The position numbers and the translations under genes were made by a program. A stretch of DNA of 8,084 bases from the NCBI GenBank assembly GCA_964195485.1, contig CAXMPG010000041.1, positions 1 to 8,084 of the forward strand, given 5' to 3'. The notes under the pieces are model-generated. The model saw only the letters and a program-made list of their open reading frames with translations. It ran no database searches and had not been told where the DNA came from. Source of the DNA: CAJXZP01 sp964195485. Lineage in GTDB: Bacteria; Bacteroidota; Bacteroidia; Flavobacteriales_G; Salibacteraceae. Shown here in pieces: positions 1 through 6,961 of this stretch; position 1 is the stretch's first letter, and every line of letters begins with the position of its first letter.

Positions 1-1
1 C

Positions 2-223
2 TTTGAACATTATAAAAACTTAAACATGGGTGGCGCAGATCACTTTGTATCAAAAATGGCATCTATATTTCAAGGCTCTACCGAAACCACTTTCTATACC
101 ATAGCCGTTTATTATGGTGCGGTTAACATCAAAAAAACAAGATATACCGTTCAAGCAGGGTTACTTGCCGATTTAGCCGGAATAATTGCAGCCATTTTTA
201 TTGGCTACATTTTCTTCCATTAA
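2..223 (+). CDS. SpmB-like nucleoside-recognition (Gate) domain membrane protein, C-terminal fragment
   Basis: The reading frame is open from base 2, so this is the last 73 codons of a longer gene; the in-frame ATG at 26 is internal, not the start. The visible part has the conserved SpmB-type stretch GSTETTFYTIAVYYGAV (about residues 31-47 of the fragment), then a short basic turn (KKTRYT) and a final hydrophobic segment (AGLLADLAGIIAAIFIGYIF) ending in FFH. That arrangement is typical of the end of spore maturation protein B and related nucleoside-recognition/Gate-domain transporters of the inner membrane. In non-sporulating Bacteroidota such proteins are often SpmA-SpmB fusions, but the N-terminal part is outside the window, so a fusion is not shown here. 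The substrate of the family is not settled. The gene converges on the DUF4136 gene with only 9 bases between stop codons. Confidence 0.8.
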   Translation, partial: FEHYKNLNMGGADHFVSKMASIFQGSTETTFYTIAVYYGAVNIKKTRYTVQAGLLADLAGIIAAIFIGYIFFH

Positions 224-232
224 TTTTTACGA

Positions 233-829
233 TTATTTAGCCGTAGGTTTCTTGTAATATTTTCCATAAAGTAATGGACGTTTTTCGCTAGACCCCGCTT
301 TATACGGGAACTGTCCAAAAATTTCATCAATCATATTATGCAATTTACTATCCTTCAAAGAATATTGGTCAAACTCACCAGTAGCTGCTGCTTGCCAAAC
401 CAATTGATGCTTTTGAACATCAACTAAGCCAATTATAACAGTGGTTTGATTATCTACATACGTTGAAGTGTACGAATCCCAACCAGAATAACCGCCATAA
501 TAACCACCACCATAACCGTACCCGCCATATCCACCAGTGGTAGTAGTGCCAACGCGTTGTTGCACCTTACCGTTAACTGAAATAAATAGATCAGGTTTAT
601 CGGATTTCACATAGCCAAGAAGGTGCATATATTCTTCCATATATGACTTGAGTCTACTCACTCCAGGTCCCATTAAAGAATCTGCACCTGGCAAATAGCT
701 ATAGGTTTTATACCCCGCATAATTTGCCGTTTTATCGTAATCCGATATAATCGTAAACGTACTTGTACACGATGTAATTGCCAAAACACTAAGCATTACA
801 ATTAAACCTCCAATTATTCCTCTTTTCAT
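233..829 (-). CDS. DUF4136 domain lipoprotein with Gly/Tyr-rich insert
   Basis: A 198-residue predicted lipoprotein. The N-terminus is a classic type II signal: basic MKR, a hydrophobic core, then AITSC with the lipidated cysteine at residue 21. The mature protein opens with TFTIISDYDKTANYAGYKTYSYLPG (in two parts, about residues 24-48), matching the DUF4136 pattern in which a beta strand and 'DYD..ANF..YKTY.W' precede a helix and more strands. Residues about 99-114 are almost only Gly and Tyr (GGYGGYGYGGGYYGGY), a likely flexible loop, followed by VDNQTTVIIGLVDVQKHQLVWQ, the 'L.D..TK.LVW.G' strand region of the family, shown here as residues about 125-146. DUF4136 proteins are envelope lipoproteins of unknown function. 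The gene lies 59 bases after the cysteine desulfurase on the same strand and may be read with it or from its own weak promoter. The start is fixed by the signal peptide. Confidence 0.88.
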   Translation of the reverse strand: MKRGIIGGLIVMLSVLAITSCTSTFTIISDYDKTANYAGYKTYSYLPGADSLMGPGVSRLKSYMEEYMHLLGYVKSDKPDLFISVNGKVQQRVGTTTTGGYGGYGYGGGYYGGYSGWDSYTSTYVDNQTTVIIGLVDVQKHQLVWQAAATGEFDQYSLKDSKLHNMIDEIFGQFPYKAGSSEKRPLLYGKYYKKPTAK

Positions 830-888
830 AGCTGTATTAATTATTTCGTATGTATCTATTTACGTGATTAGTTCGCAAAAGTTATTTT

Positions 889-2013
889 TTACTGGATAAT
901 ATTATTTAGCACTTCTACTACCCTATCAATTTCCTCTTTAGTATTGAATTTACTAAACGAGAACCGGACAGAAGCGCCTGTAACACCTAACTTTTTTAAT
1001 ACATGTGAACCGGTAAAACTACCAGAACTACATGCACTACCACCAGAAACCAAAATTCCGTTTAAATCAAACTGAAACAACAATAACTCATTATTTTCTT
1101 GACTTGGAAAATTCACATTGACAATGGTATTCGAAGAATTATCTAAATCTCCACTTTTTCCATTAAATCTTATTGGAGGAAATTCTCTAGAAATCTCTGC
1201 AATGAAATAGCTTTTTAAATCCTGTAAAAGAGCATTGATAGTATCAAATTCATCAAAGCTAATTTGAAGCGCTCTAACTAATCCAACAATGCCGAGAATA
1301 TTCTCCGTTCCACCTCTTATTTCTCGTTCTTGTTTTCCGCCATTAAATTGAGCGGTAATCTTAATACCTTTCTTATGATATAGAAATCCAATACCTTTTG
1401 GACCATGAATTTTATGCGCAGAAACAGAAATTAAATCTACGGGTAAGTTACTTAAGTCAAGCGAGATATGTCCTACACTTTGAACTGTATCTGTATGGAA
1501 AATGGCATTATAAGAATGACATAAACTACCCACTTTTTCGATATCTAATACATTACCAATTTCATTATTGATATGCATTAAACTCACTAAGGTGTTTTTA
1601 TTTTCGGCTAAAAGCCTTTCTAAATGAGCCAAGTCAATAGCGCCATCAGAAAGTAAATTTACCCAAAGCACCTTTACGTTAAATAATCTTTGGGCCTTTG
1701 AAATACTTTCTATTATGGCTGGATGTTCTAGCTCAGATGAAATTAGGGTTTGAATATTACCCGTTTCAACCGTACCCAAAATGGCTAAATTATCCGATTC
1801 GGTACCACCAGAAGTAAATGTAATTTCACCTGGCAGACAATTAAATAACGTAGAAATAGTGGACCGAGAAGCCTCTATTATAGCCTTAGATTTACGACCT
1901 AAAGAATGTAATGACGAAGGATTTCCATACGCCCCCATAGCTTCCACCATGGCAGATTTCACTCTATCATCAAGAGCAGTTGTGGCAGCATTATCTACAT
2001 AAACTTGCCCCAT
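889..2013 (-). CDS. Cysteine desulfurase, group I (NifS/IscS-like)
   Basis: A 374-residue PLP-dependent class V aminotransferase fold enzyme. It should convert L-cysteine to L-alanine while loading sulfane sulfur on its own cysteine for Fe-S cluster assembly or tRNA thiolation. The start MGQVYVDNAATT aligns with the family N-terminus. Visible residues: TSGGTES (67-73) for PLP phosphate contacts, His97 stacking on PLP (ELEHP), NNE (149-151), Asp175 and Gln178 (HTDTVQS) holding the cofactor, Lys201 in SAHKIHGPKG as the Schiff-base lysine, and Cys328 in SGGSACSSGS as the persulfide cysteine. The long flexible loop around Cys328 puts it in group I (IscS/NifS) rather than group II (SufS). Length is a little under E. 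coli IscS (404), mainly at the C-terminus. It starts 6 bases after the glmM stop, so the two are probably co-transcribed. No scaffold gene (iscU, sufU) is beside it, so its sulfur acceptor is unknown. Confidence 0.93.
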   Translation of the reverse strand: MGQVYVDNAATTALDDRVKSAMVEAMGAYGNPSSLHSLGRKSKAIIEASRSTISTLFNCLPGEITFTSGGTESDNLAILGTVETGNIQTLISSELEHPAIIESISKAQRLFNVKVLWVNLLSDGAIDLAHLERLLAENKNTLVSLMHINNEIGNVLDIEKVGSLCHSYNAIFHTDTVQSVGHISLDLSNLPVDLISVSAHKIHGPKGIGFLYHKKGIKITAQFNGGKQEREIRGGTENILGIVGLVRALQISFDEFDTINALLQDLKSYFIAEISREFPPIRFNGKSGDLDNSSNTIVNVNFPSQENNELLLFQFDLNGILVSGGSACSSGSFTGSHVLKKLGVTGASVRFSFSKFNTKEEIDRVVEVLNNIIQ

Positions 2014-2019
2014 AAATCG

Positions 2020-3414
2020 CTATCTATTTTCTCTAATAATTTCTTTCATGTCGGTGATTAACTTCTCCGCTAAAATCTCCGCAGTGGTTTGGTGCTTACT
2101 TTCAGAATAAATTCTAATAATTGGTTCGGTATTAGATTTTCTCAAATGAACCCACTCTTTATCAAATTCAATTTTCAATCCATCAACCGTATTAATAGGT
2201 TGCTTGTTGTATTTCTTTTCCACCAAAGCCAACACTTTATCTACATCGATATCTGGTGTTAATTGGATCTTGTTTTTTGAAATATGATAGTTAGGATAAG
2301 ATGCTCTTAACGCAGAAGCTTTCACTCCTTTTTGAGCCAAATGACTCAAGAACAACGCAATTCCAACTAAAGAATCACGTCCGTAATGTAATTCCGGATA
2401 AATAACGCCTCCATTACCTTCTCCGCCAATTACCGCTCCAACCTCTTTCATAAGATTTACAACGTTAACTTCTCCAACTGCTGAAGCATGGTGTTTGTTA
2501 CCGAACTTTTCAGTTACATCGCGTAAAGCACGTGTGGAAGACATATTTGAAACCGTGTCCCCTTTCGTTTTACTTAAAACGTAATCAGCCACAGCTACAA
2601 GCGTATATTCTTCCCCATAAACATCACCCGTTTCACTTACTAAAGCTAAACGATCTACATCTGGGTCCACTACAATTCCTAAATCATAGTTATCACTCTT
2701 CATGGTAGAAATCAATTCCGTCAAATTTTCTGGTAACGGTTCTGGATTATGCGGAAACTTTCCGTTTGGCTCACAATACAGTTCTTTTACTTCTACATTT
2801 AACGCTTTTAGCAATTGTGGTACAAAGATTCCTCCAGTAGAGTTCACTGCATCAACAACCACTTTGAAATTACTTTTCTTAATAGCTTCTACATCTACTA
2901 AAGGTAAATCTAGAATCTGCTGGATATGAATATCACCAAAACTGTCATCCTTTACTAACGAACCTAAAGAATTTACATCTGCAAAGGTTACCGCATCACG
3001 GTCAGCAAGGTCTAAAACCTCTGCCCCATCTTCCGCATTAATAAACTCTCCTTTTGCGTTTAACAATTTTAACGCATTCCATTCCTTAGGATTATGGCTA
3101 GCGGTAATAATAATCCCACCAATAGCACTATAATGAGGAACCGCCATTTCTACGGTAGGAGTTGTGGATAGCCCTAGGTCTATCACATCTATACCTAAAC
3201 CTTGTAAAGTGGAGCAAACCAAGTTTGACACCATTTCACCGGAGATTCTGGCATCTCTGCCAACCACAAGTTTTGGTTTTTTAACCGATGAATTCTCTAA
3301 TAGCCAAAAGCCAAAAGCAGAAGTAAATTTTACAATATCCAATGGGGTTAACCCTTCGTCAGGTCGACCTCCAATTGTTCCTCGTATACCAGAAATTGAT
3401 TTTATCAGGGGCAT
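2020..3414 (-). CDS. glmM: Phosphoglucosamine mutase (alpha-D-phosphohexomutase family)
   Basis: A 464-residue cytosolic enzyme, full length for the family, expected to interconvert glucosamine-6-phosphate and glucosamine-1-phosphate on the way to UDP-GlcNAc for peptidoglycan and lipid A. All four family motifs are present: the phosphoserine loop TASHNPKEWNALK with Ser106; the metal loop DPDVDR with Asp250, Asp252 and Asp254; the sugar-specificity loop GGEGNGG (330-336); and the phosphate-binding loop RKSNTEPIIR (425-434). The N-terminus IKSISGIRGTIGG is the usual one, which fixes the start. The specificity loop is GEGNGG instead of the GE(Q/M)SGH of proteobacterial GlmM or PMM/PGM, and the phosphate loop has SNTEP rather than SGTEP, so activity on mannose- or glucose-phosphate cannot be excluded. 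It is the first gene of the minus-strand cluster, with a good -7 element about 19 bases before its ATG. Confidence 0.87.
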   Translation of the reverse strand: MPLIKSISGIRGTIGGRPDEGLTPLDIVKFTSAFGFWLLENSSVKKPKLVVGRDARISGEMVSNLVCSTLQGLGIDVIDLGLSTTPTVEMAVPHYSAIGGIIITASHNPKEWNALKLLNAKGEFINAEDGAEVLDLADRDAVTFADVNSLGSLVKDDSFGDIHIQQILDLPLVDVEAIKKSNFKVVVDAVNSTGGIFVPQLLKALNVEVKELYCEPNGKFPHNPEPLPENLTELISTMKSDNYDLGIVVDPDVDRLALVSETGDVYGEEYTLVAVADYVLSKTKGDTVSNMSSTRALRDVTEKFGNKHHASAVGEVNVVNLMKEVGAVIGGEGNGGVIYPELHYGRDSLVGIALFLSHLAQKGVKASALRASYPNYHISKNKIQLTPDIDVDKVLALVEKKYNKQPINTVDGLKIEFDKEWVHLRKSNTEPIIRIYSESKHQTTAEILAEKLITDMKEIIRENR

Positions 3415-3432
3415 TCTTTAAATTTTAGGGCG

Positions 3433-3440
3433 CAAAGATA
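3433..3440 (-). promoter_or_regulatory. Candidate Bacteroidota -7 element for glmM
   Basis: On the minus strand this reads TATCTTTG followed by CG, an exact match to the TAnnTTTG -7 consensus of Bacteroidota sigma-ABfr-type promoters. It ends 18 bases before the glmM ATG, so transcription would start within roughly 15 bases of the start codon. I found no convincing TTG -33 box at the 17-23 base spacing, so the call rests on the -7 element and its position. Confidence 0.5.
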
Positions 3441-3511
3441 ACTACAATACTGAGGTTAAATCGCCTAATATTCGCCAAAAAAAATAAAGTTTTAGCACCA
3501 TGTTCATTCGG

Positions 3512-3521
3512 TTGTTAACAA
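3512..3521. promoter_or_regulatory. Perfect 10-bp palindrome between divergent promoters
   Basis: TTGTTAACAA is its own reverse complement and lies near the middle of the 178-base gap between glmM and the TPR gene, about 70 bases from each candidate -7 element. It could be a dimeric regulator's operator or a chance palindrome in AT-rich DNA. It is too short to be a terminator and no T-run follows it. Confidence 0.25.
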
Positions 3522-3577
3522 GTCAAAAAGTTCCCCCTTAAAACTCTTATTTGTTTTATTATTTTTGATATTAGCAG

Positions 3578-3585
3578 TACATTTG
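3578..3585 (+). promoter_or_regulatory. Candidate Bacteroidota -7 element for the TPR-comA unit
   Basis: TACATTTG is an exact match to the TAnnTTTG -7 consensus and is followed by CA. Only 7 bases separate it from the ATG at 3593, so the transcript would begin within a few bases of the start codon (nearly leaderless). The nearest upstream TTTG (3550-3553) is 24 bases away, slightly beyond the usual 17-23 base spacing, so the -33 box is uncertain. Confidence 0.5.
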
Positions 3586-3592
3586 CAAGCTT

Positions 3593-5005
3593 ATGGAAGA
3601 CCATCCTGATTTTCTGCCTTTTGAAGATGAAAACAATAATCATCTAATAAAGAAATTTAAAGAAATGCGTGCCGTTGGGGCTCAGTATTACTTTGATGTA
3701 GAAGAATTCGAAGAGTTAATCGATTTTTATCTTTTTGATGAAAATCAAGAAATAGTTAAAGATATTATTCATCTTGCTAAAGGTCAACACCCTGGCTCTA
3801 CCTCCATTCTCTTGAAAGAAGCGGAAACCTTAGTTTACTCTGAGGATCAAGCTAAAGCAATTGAAATTATTGAAGAGGTCACTTTATACGAAGATTCAAA
3901 TCCAGAGCATTATTTTAGTAAAGCCTCTATTTATAGTATGGCTGATCAAAAAGATAAGGCAATCGATATTTTACATCGTTTAATAAACATCACCGAAAAC
4001 GAAGATCGTATTGAAGCTAAAATGGCCTTGGCAAAAGAGTTCCAAGAAATGGGCGATTACCAAGGCTCTATAAATGAATACAAAGAAATTCTTGCTCAAT
4101 CACCTGATTACGAAGACGCCATTCTTGAACTAAGTTTAAGTTGCGAGCTAAGTAGTAAGTATCAGGAAGGAATAGAAATAATCTTAGAATTTATTGATGC
4201 TAATCCATACTCGCATTTTGCATGGTTTTCTTTAGGTAATATGTACCTTACTATTGAAGATCATGACAAAGCAATAAATGCATACGAATACGCTACGCTA
4301 ATAAATGAAGAGTTTTCAGAAGCGTACTTCAACCTCGGTAACGTGTTTATGAAGGAGGAGAAATTTGCGGATGCAATTGAAGCCTATAAGAGTTCTGTAA
4401 CCGATAATTACAATGATCCAGTTACTTACAATTTTATAGGTCATTGCTATTTGGTTTTAGAAAAAAACGACAGTGCTTTGGAGTACTTTCAATTGGCGGT
4501 AGACCAAAGTCCAGAATATGCAGATGGATGGTTAGGTTTTGCCGTTGCTTACTCTAATAAAGGAAATTCTGAAGAAGGTCTTTTATATATTGAGAAAGCC
4601 ATCAAGTTAAATCCAAAAAACATGTACTATCAGTACTTTTATGCGGATTTATTGGTGAATTTAGAAGCGTTTGAAGAAGCGGAGGTTATTTACAAAAAAG
4701 TGTACGACTCCGAGTTAGACAACTCTGGTATTTACCTAGATTATACGGAAGCTTTAGTTACGAATGGAAAAAATCAAGATGCTTTAGAAGTTTTGGTAGA
4801 AGGAATCTCTAAATTTCCTGAAGACGCCATTTTATATTACAGATATAGTGCTTTAATGCTCCAAATGGGACATGAAATGGAAGCCGAATCGATATTATAC
4901 CTCGCCCTAGAAATAGACCCTGAGCAATCAAGCCAACTATTCAATTTTTTCCCAGAAGCGGGAAATTTTGACGGAATTATGGATCTAATTGAAAATTATA
5001 AATAA
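3593..5005 (+). CDS. Cytosolic tetratricopeptide (TPR) repeat protein
   Basis: A 470-residue acidic protein built almost entirely of TPR-like helical hairpins. There is no signal peptide or membrane segment, so it should be cytosolic. After a non-repeat N-terminus rich in Asp, Glu and Asn (about 1-35), repeats can be followed from about residue 40 to 445. The clearest are about 207-240 (AWFSLGNMYLTIEDHDKAI), 241-274 (AYFNLGNVFMKEEKFADAI), 276-309 and 310-343, with the usual W/Y-LG-Y-A-A-P spacing and Asn-Pro at the ends (LNP at 339-341). Such arrays serve as protein-binding scaffolds; the partner cannot be read from sequence. The phosphosulfolactate synthase gene begins one base after its stop codon, which suggests co-expression and probably translational coupling. 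No enzymatic domain is visible. The start is supported by the promoter-like element just upstream. Confidence 0.88.
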   Translation: MEDHPDFLPFEDENNNHLIKKFKEMRAVGAQYYFDVEEFEELIDFYLFDENQEIVKDIIHLAKGQHPGSTSILLKEAETLVYSEDQAKAIEIIEEVTLYEDSNPEHYFSKASIYSMADQKDKAIDILHRLINITENEDRIEAKMALAKEFQEMGDYQGSINEYKEILAQSPDYEDAILELSLSCELSSKYQEGIEIILEFIDANPYSHFAWFSLGNMYLTIEDHDKAINAYEYATLINEEFSEAYFNLGNVFMKEEKFADAIEAYKSSVTDNYNDPVTYNFIGHCYLVLEKNDSALEYFQLAVDQSPEYADGWLGFAVAYSNKGNSEEGLLYIEKAIKLNPKNMYYQYFYADLLVNLEAFEEAEVIYKKVYDSELDNSGIYLDYTEALVTNGKNQDALEVLVEGISKFPEDAILYYRYSALMLQMGHEMEAESILYLALEIDPEQSSQLFNFFPEAGNFDGIMDLIENYK

Positions 5006-5006
5006 T

Positions 5007-5789
5007 ATGAACTTTGAATTACCTTTTCTTCCTAACAGGACAGAAAAACCGAGAGAGAAAGGTCTCACAATGATGATGGACAAAGGTTTGAGTAATAGAC
5101 AAACCGAATACTTTATTGAATCATGTGGAGACTTAATGGATATTGTCAAATTTGGTTTTGGAACATCATATCTTACAAAAAACTTAAAAGTTAAATTAGC
5201 GATGTATCGCGAAGCAAATATTAAGTGCTACCTAGGGGGAACACTTTTTGAGGCATTTGCTGTGAGAGATATGTTTGATGATTACCGTAGGTTATTGGAT
5301 GAATTAAAACTTGATTATGCAGAGGTATCTGATGGCTGTATTCATATTCCAGAAGAACAAAAACTGAATTACATTGAGATTTTGTCAAAAGATGTCACTG
5401 TATTATCTGAAGTAGGTTCTAAAACAGACGCTGATTTATTAAGCGAAGAAGACTGGATTAGAAAAATGAAAACAGAATTAGAAGCTGGGGCTTGGAAAGT
5501 TATTGCCGAAGCAAGAGAAAGTGGAACCATTGGTATTTTTGATGAAAATGGCAATGCAAAGCAAAGCATGATCAACCATATTTCAGAGCAAATTGGCAAC
5601 GATAATGTGTTATGGGAAGCGCCACAAAAATCACAACAAGTATGGTTTATTAACCAATTTGGAGCAAATGTGAACTTAGGTAACATTGCACCTCATGAGG
5701 TTATTCCATTAGAGACTTTACGTTTAGGATTAAGAGGAGATACATTCTTTAACTTTTTACCTAAAGAGATGGCTGAAAAAATGATGTAA
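5007..5789 (+). CDS. comA: Phosphosulfolactate synthase family protein (ComA-like)
   Basis: A 260-residue TIM-barrel protein of the ComA family, whose characterised members add sulfite to phosphoenolpyruvate to give (R)-2-phospho-3-sulfolactate. Family signatures run the full length: KPREKGLTMMMDKGLS (14-29), DIVKFGFGTSYL (45-56), GGTLFE (77-82), AEVSDGCIHIP (105-115), LSEVGSKTDADL (133-144), EARESGTIGIFDENG (168-182), WEAPQKSQQVWFINQFG (203-219) with NVNLGNI (221-227), and LETLRLGLRGDTF (235-247). I start at the ATG at 5007, one base after the TPR stop; an upstream in-frame TTG at 4989 would overlap that gene and add only six residues. The product is cytosolic. ComA serves coenzyme M synthesis in methanogens and sulfolactate formation in Bacillus; plant HSA32 is a relative with another role. 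No comB, comC or sulfonate gene is nearby, so the reaction here is inferred. Confidence 0.88.
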   Translation: MNFELPFLPNRTEKPREKGLTMMMDKGLSNRQTEYFIESCGDLMDIVKFGFGTSYLTKNLKVKLAMYREANIKCYLGGTLFEAFAVRDMFDDYRRLLDELKLDYAEVSDGCIHIPEEQKLNYIEILSKDVTVLSEVGSKTDADLLSEEDWIRKMKTELEAGAWKVIAEARESGTIGIFDENGNAKQSMINHISEQIGNDNVLWEAPQKSQQVWFINQFGANVNLGNIAPHEVIPLETLRLGLRGDTFFNFLPKEMAEKMM

Positions 5790-5812
5790 TTCATTTTTTC
5801 AAACAATTTAAT

Positions 5813-5844
5813 AGCTAGCGGGTATTTCACCTGCTAGCTTTTTT
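5813..5844 (+). terminator. Intrinsic terminator after the TPR-comA unit
   Basis: AGCTAGCGGGT (5813-5823) pairs with ACCTGCTAGCT (5829-5839) to give an 11-bp stem with a single G-U pair and a 5-base loop (ATTTC), followed by a run of six T (5839-5844). It begins 23 bases after the comA stop and ends only 18 bases before the popT start codon, so it separates two transcription units or meters flow between them. Confidence 0.88.
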
Positions 5845-5862
5845 ATTATAAATTATTCGCTA

Positions 5863-6876
5863 ATGAGAAGTATTAAAGATTACGCTATTATTACCGCAAA
5901 AGGAATGGCTATGGGCGCTGCCGATGTGGTTCCTGGGGTTTCGGGTGGTACCATTGCATTAATTGCAGGGATTTACAAAGAGTTAATTGACACCTTGACA
6001 TCCTTAAACTTTACTGTTTTTAAAACATTAAAACAAGATGGCGTAAAAGCCGCGTTTGATGCCATTAACGGAAAGTTCTTAGTCTCTTTAATAGCAGGTA
6101 TTGCCGTTAGTATACTCTCCTTAGCTAAACTATTTAATTACCTCATTCATAATGAACCTGTTTTAGTTTGGGCTTTCTTTTTTGGATTAATTGTAGCATC
6201 GGTATGGTTAATTGGTAATAGAATTTCAGAATGGAATTTAGGTAACTGGACCGCTTTAATTATTGGTGCGGTTATCTCTTTTGGAGTTACTGTAGTTTCT
6301 CCTGCTCAAGGACCAGACACCTATTGGTATTTATTTCTATCGGGTGTTTTAGCATTTGTAGCAATGATATTACCGGGTATTTCGGGTAGTTTTATTCTAC
6401 TTCTTTTGGGTGCCTACCACTTAATTTTAGGAAAAGTAAGCGCATTAATTGATGGAGTTAAAGCAATGGACTTTACCATTATCTTAACCAATGGTTTAGA
6501 ACTTGGACTTTTTGCCGTTGGAGGAATTGTAGGGTTACTAAGCTTTTCAAGAATCCTAAAATGGATGTTTGAGAAATATGAAAACAGAACATTGGCCTTA
6601 TTGACCGGTTTTTTGATTGGGTCACTAAATAAAGTATGGCCTTGGAAAGAAGTAGAAGAAGTTTTTGTAAAACACGCTGGCGAGGCTAAAGAATCAGTAA
6701 TTCCTTTGGTAGAAAAGAACGTTTTACCCAATGCTGATTACGCCATTTTATCGCAAAATGATGTACTTATTGGACTTACGGATAAATCTCCTCAAATTGG
6801 TGCCGCTTTAGGGCTGTTTATTGTAGGATTCCTTATTATTTTTGTACTCGAAAGAATTTCATCTAAAAAATCATAA
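5863..6876 (+). CDS. popT: DUF368 polyprenyl-phosphate flippase (PopT family)
   Basis: A 337-residue polytopic inner-membrane protein of the DUF368 family. PopT members have been identified as undecaprenyl-phosphate translocases that return the lipid carrier to the cytoplasmic face after peptidoglycan and other polymer assembly. Two related signature loops are visible: GAADVVPGVSGGTIALIAG (18-36) and LPGISGSFILLLLGAY (170-185). This fits an internal duplication with inverted halves and paired re-entrant hairpins. Hydrophobic segments lie at about 71-94, 98-117, 128-146, 154-188, 203-229, 243-256 and 311-331. A charged stretch at about 257-310 (starting KVWPWKEVEE) separates the last two; it looks like a soluble loop. 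The basic N-terminus is MRSIKDY and the C-terminus ERISSKKS. The gene follows a strong terminator closely and precedes aroE by 85 bases without an obvious terminator. The family call is firm; the substrate is from family knowledge. Confidence 0.92.
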   Translation: MRSIKDYAIITAKGMAMGAADVVPGVSGGTIALIAGIYKELIDTLTSLNFTVFKTLKQDGVKAAFDAINGKFLVSLIAGIAVSILSLAKLFNYLIHNEPVLVWAFFFGLIVASVWLIGNRISEWNLGNWTALIIGAVISFGVTVVSPAQGPDTYWYLFLSGVLAFVAMILPGISGSFILLLLGAYHLILGKVSALIDGVKAMDFTIILTNGLELGLFAVGGIVGLLSFSRILKWMFEKYENRTLALLTGFLIGSLNKVWPWKEVEEVFVKHAGEAKESVIPLVEKNVLPNADYAILSQNDVLIGLTDKSPQIGAALGLFIVGFLIIFVLERISSKKS

Positions 6877-6961
6877 AGCGAGCAATCTGCGATAGTTCTT
6901 TATTGGATTATTAAATATTGCGCTTCCGTTTGAGCATTTTAATAAAAGTTAAAATTTACAA

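Noticed and set aside
874..884. Minus-strand TAACTTTTGCG as a promoter for the DUF4136 gene
   Set aside because: It resembles TAnnTTTG only with one extra base, and no TTG -33 box is at the right spacing; the gene can equally be read from the glmM promoter, so I did not list it as a feature.
4989..5006. Earlier TTG start for the ComA-like protein
   Set aside because: It overlaps the TPR gene, uses a rare start codon and adds six residues with no family similarity; the ATG at 5007 gives the expected N-terminus.
5369..5686. Minus-strand open frame of 105 codons inside the ComA-like gene, and similar frames at 1781-2002, 2702-2929, 3164-3421 and 6414-6731
   Set aside because: Each lies wholly or almost wholly antisense to a well-supported gene and its translation shows no domain or signal feature; these are shadow frames.
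6929..6957. TTTG (6929-6932) plus TAAAATTT (6950-6957) as a promoter for aroE
   Set aside because: The spacing of 17 is acceptable, but the -7 box misses two of the consensus bases, and popT read-through explains expression; evidence is too weak.
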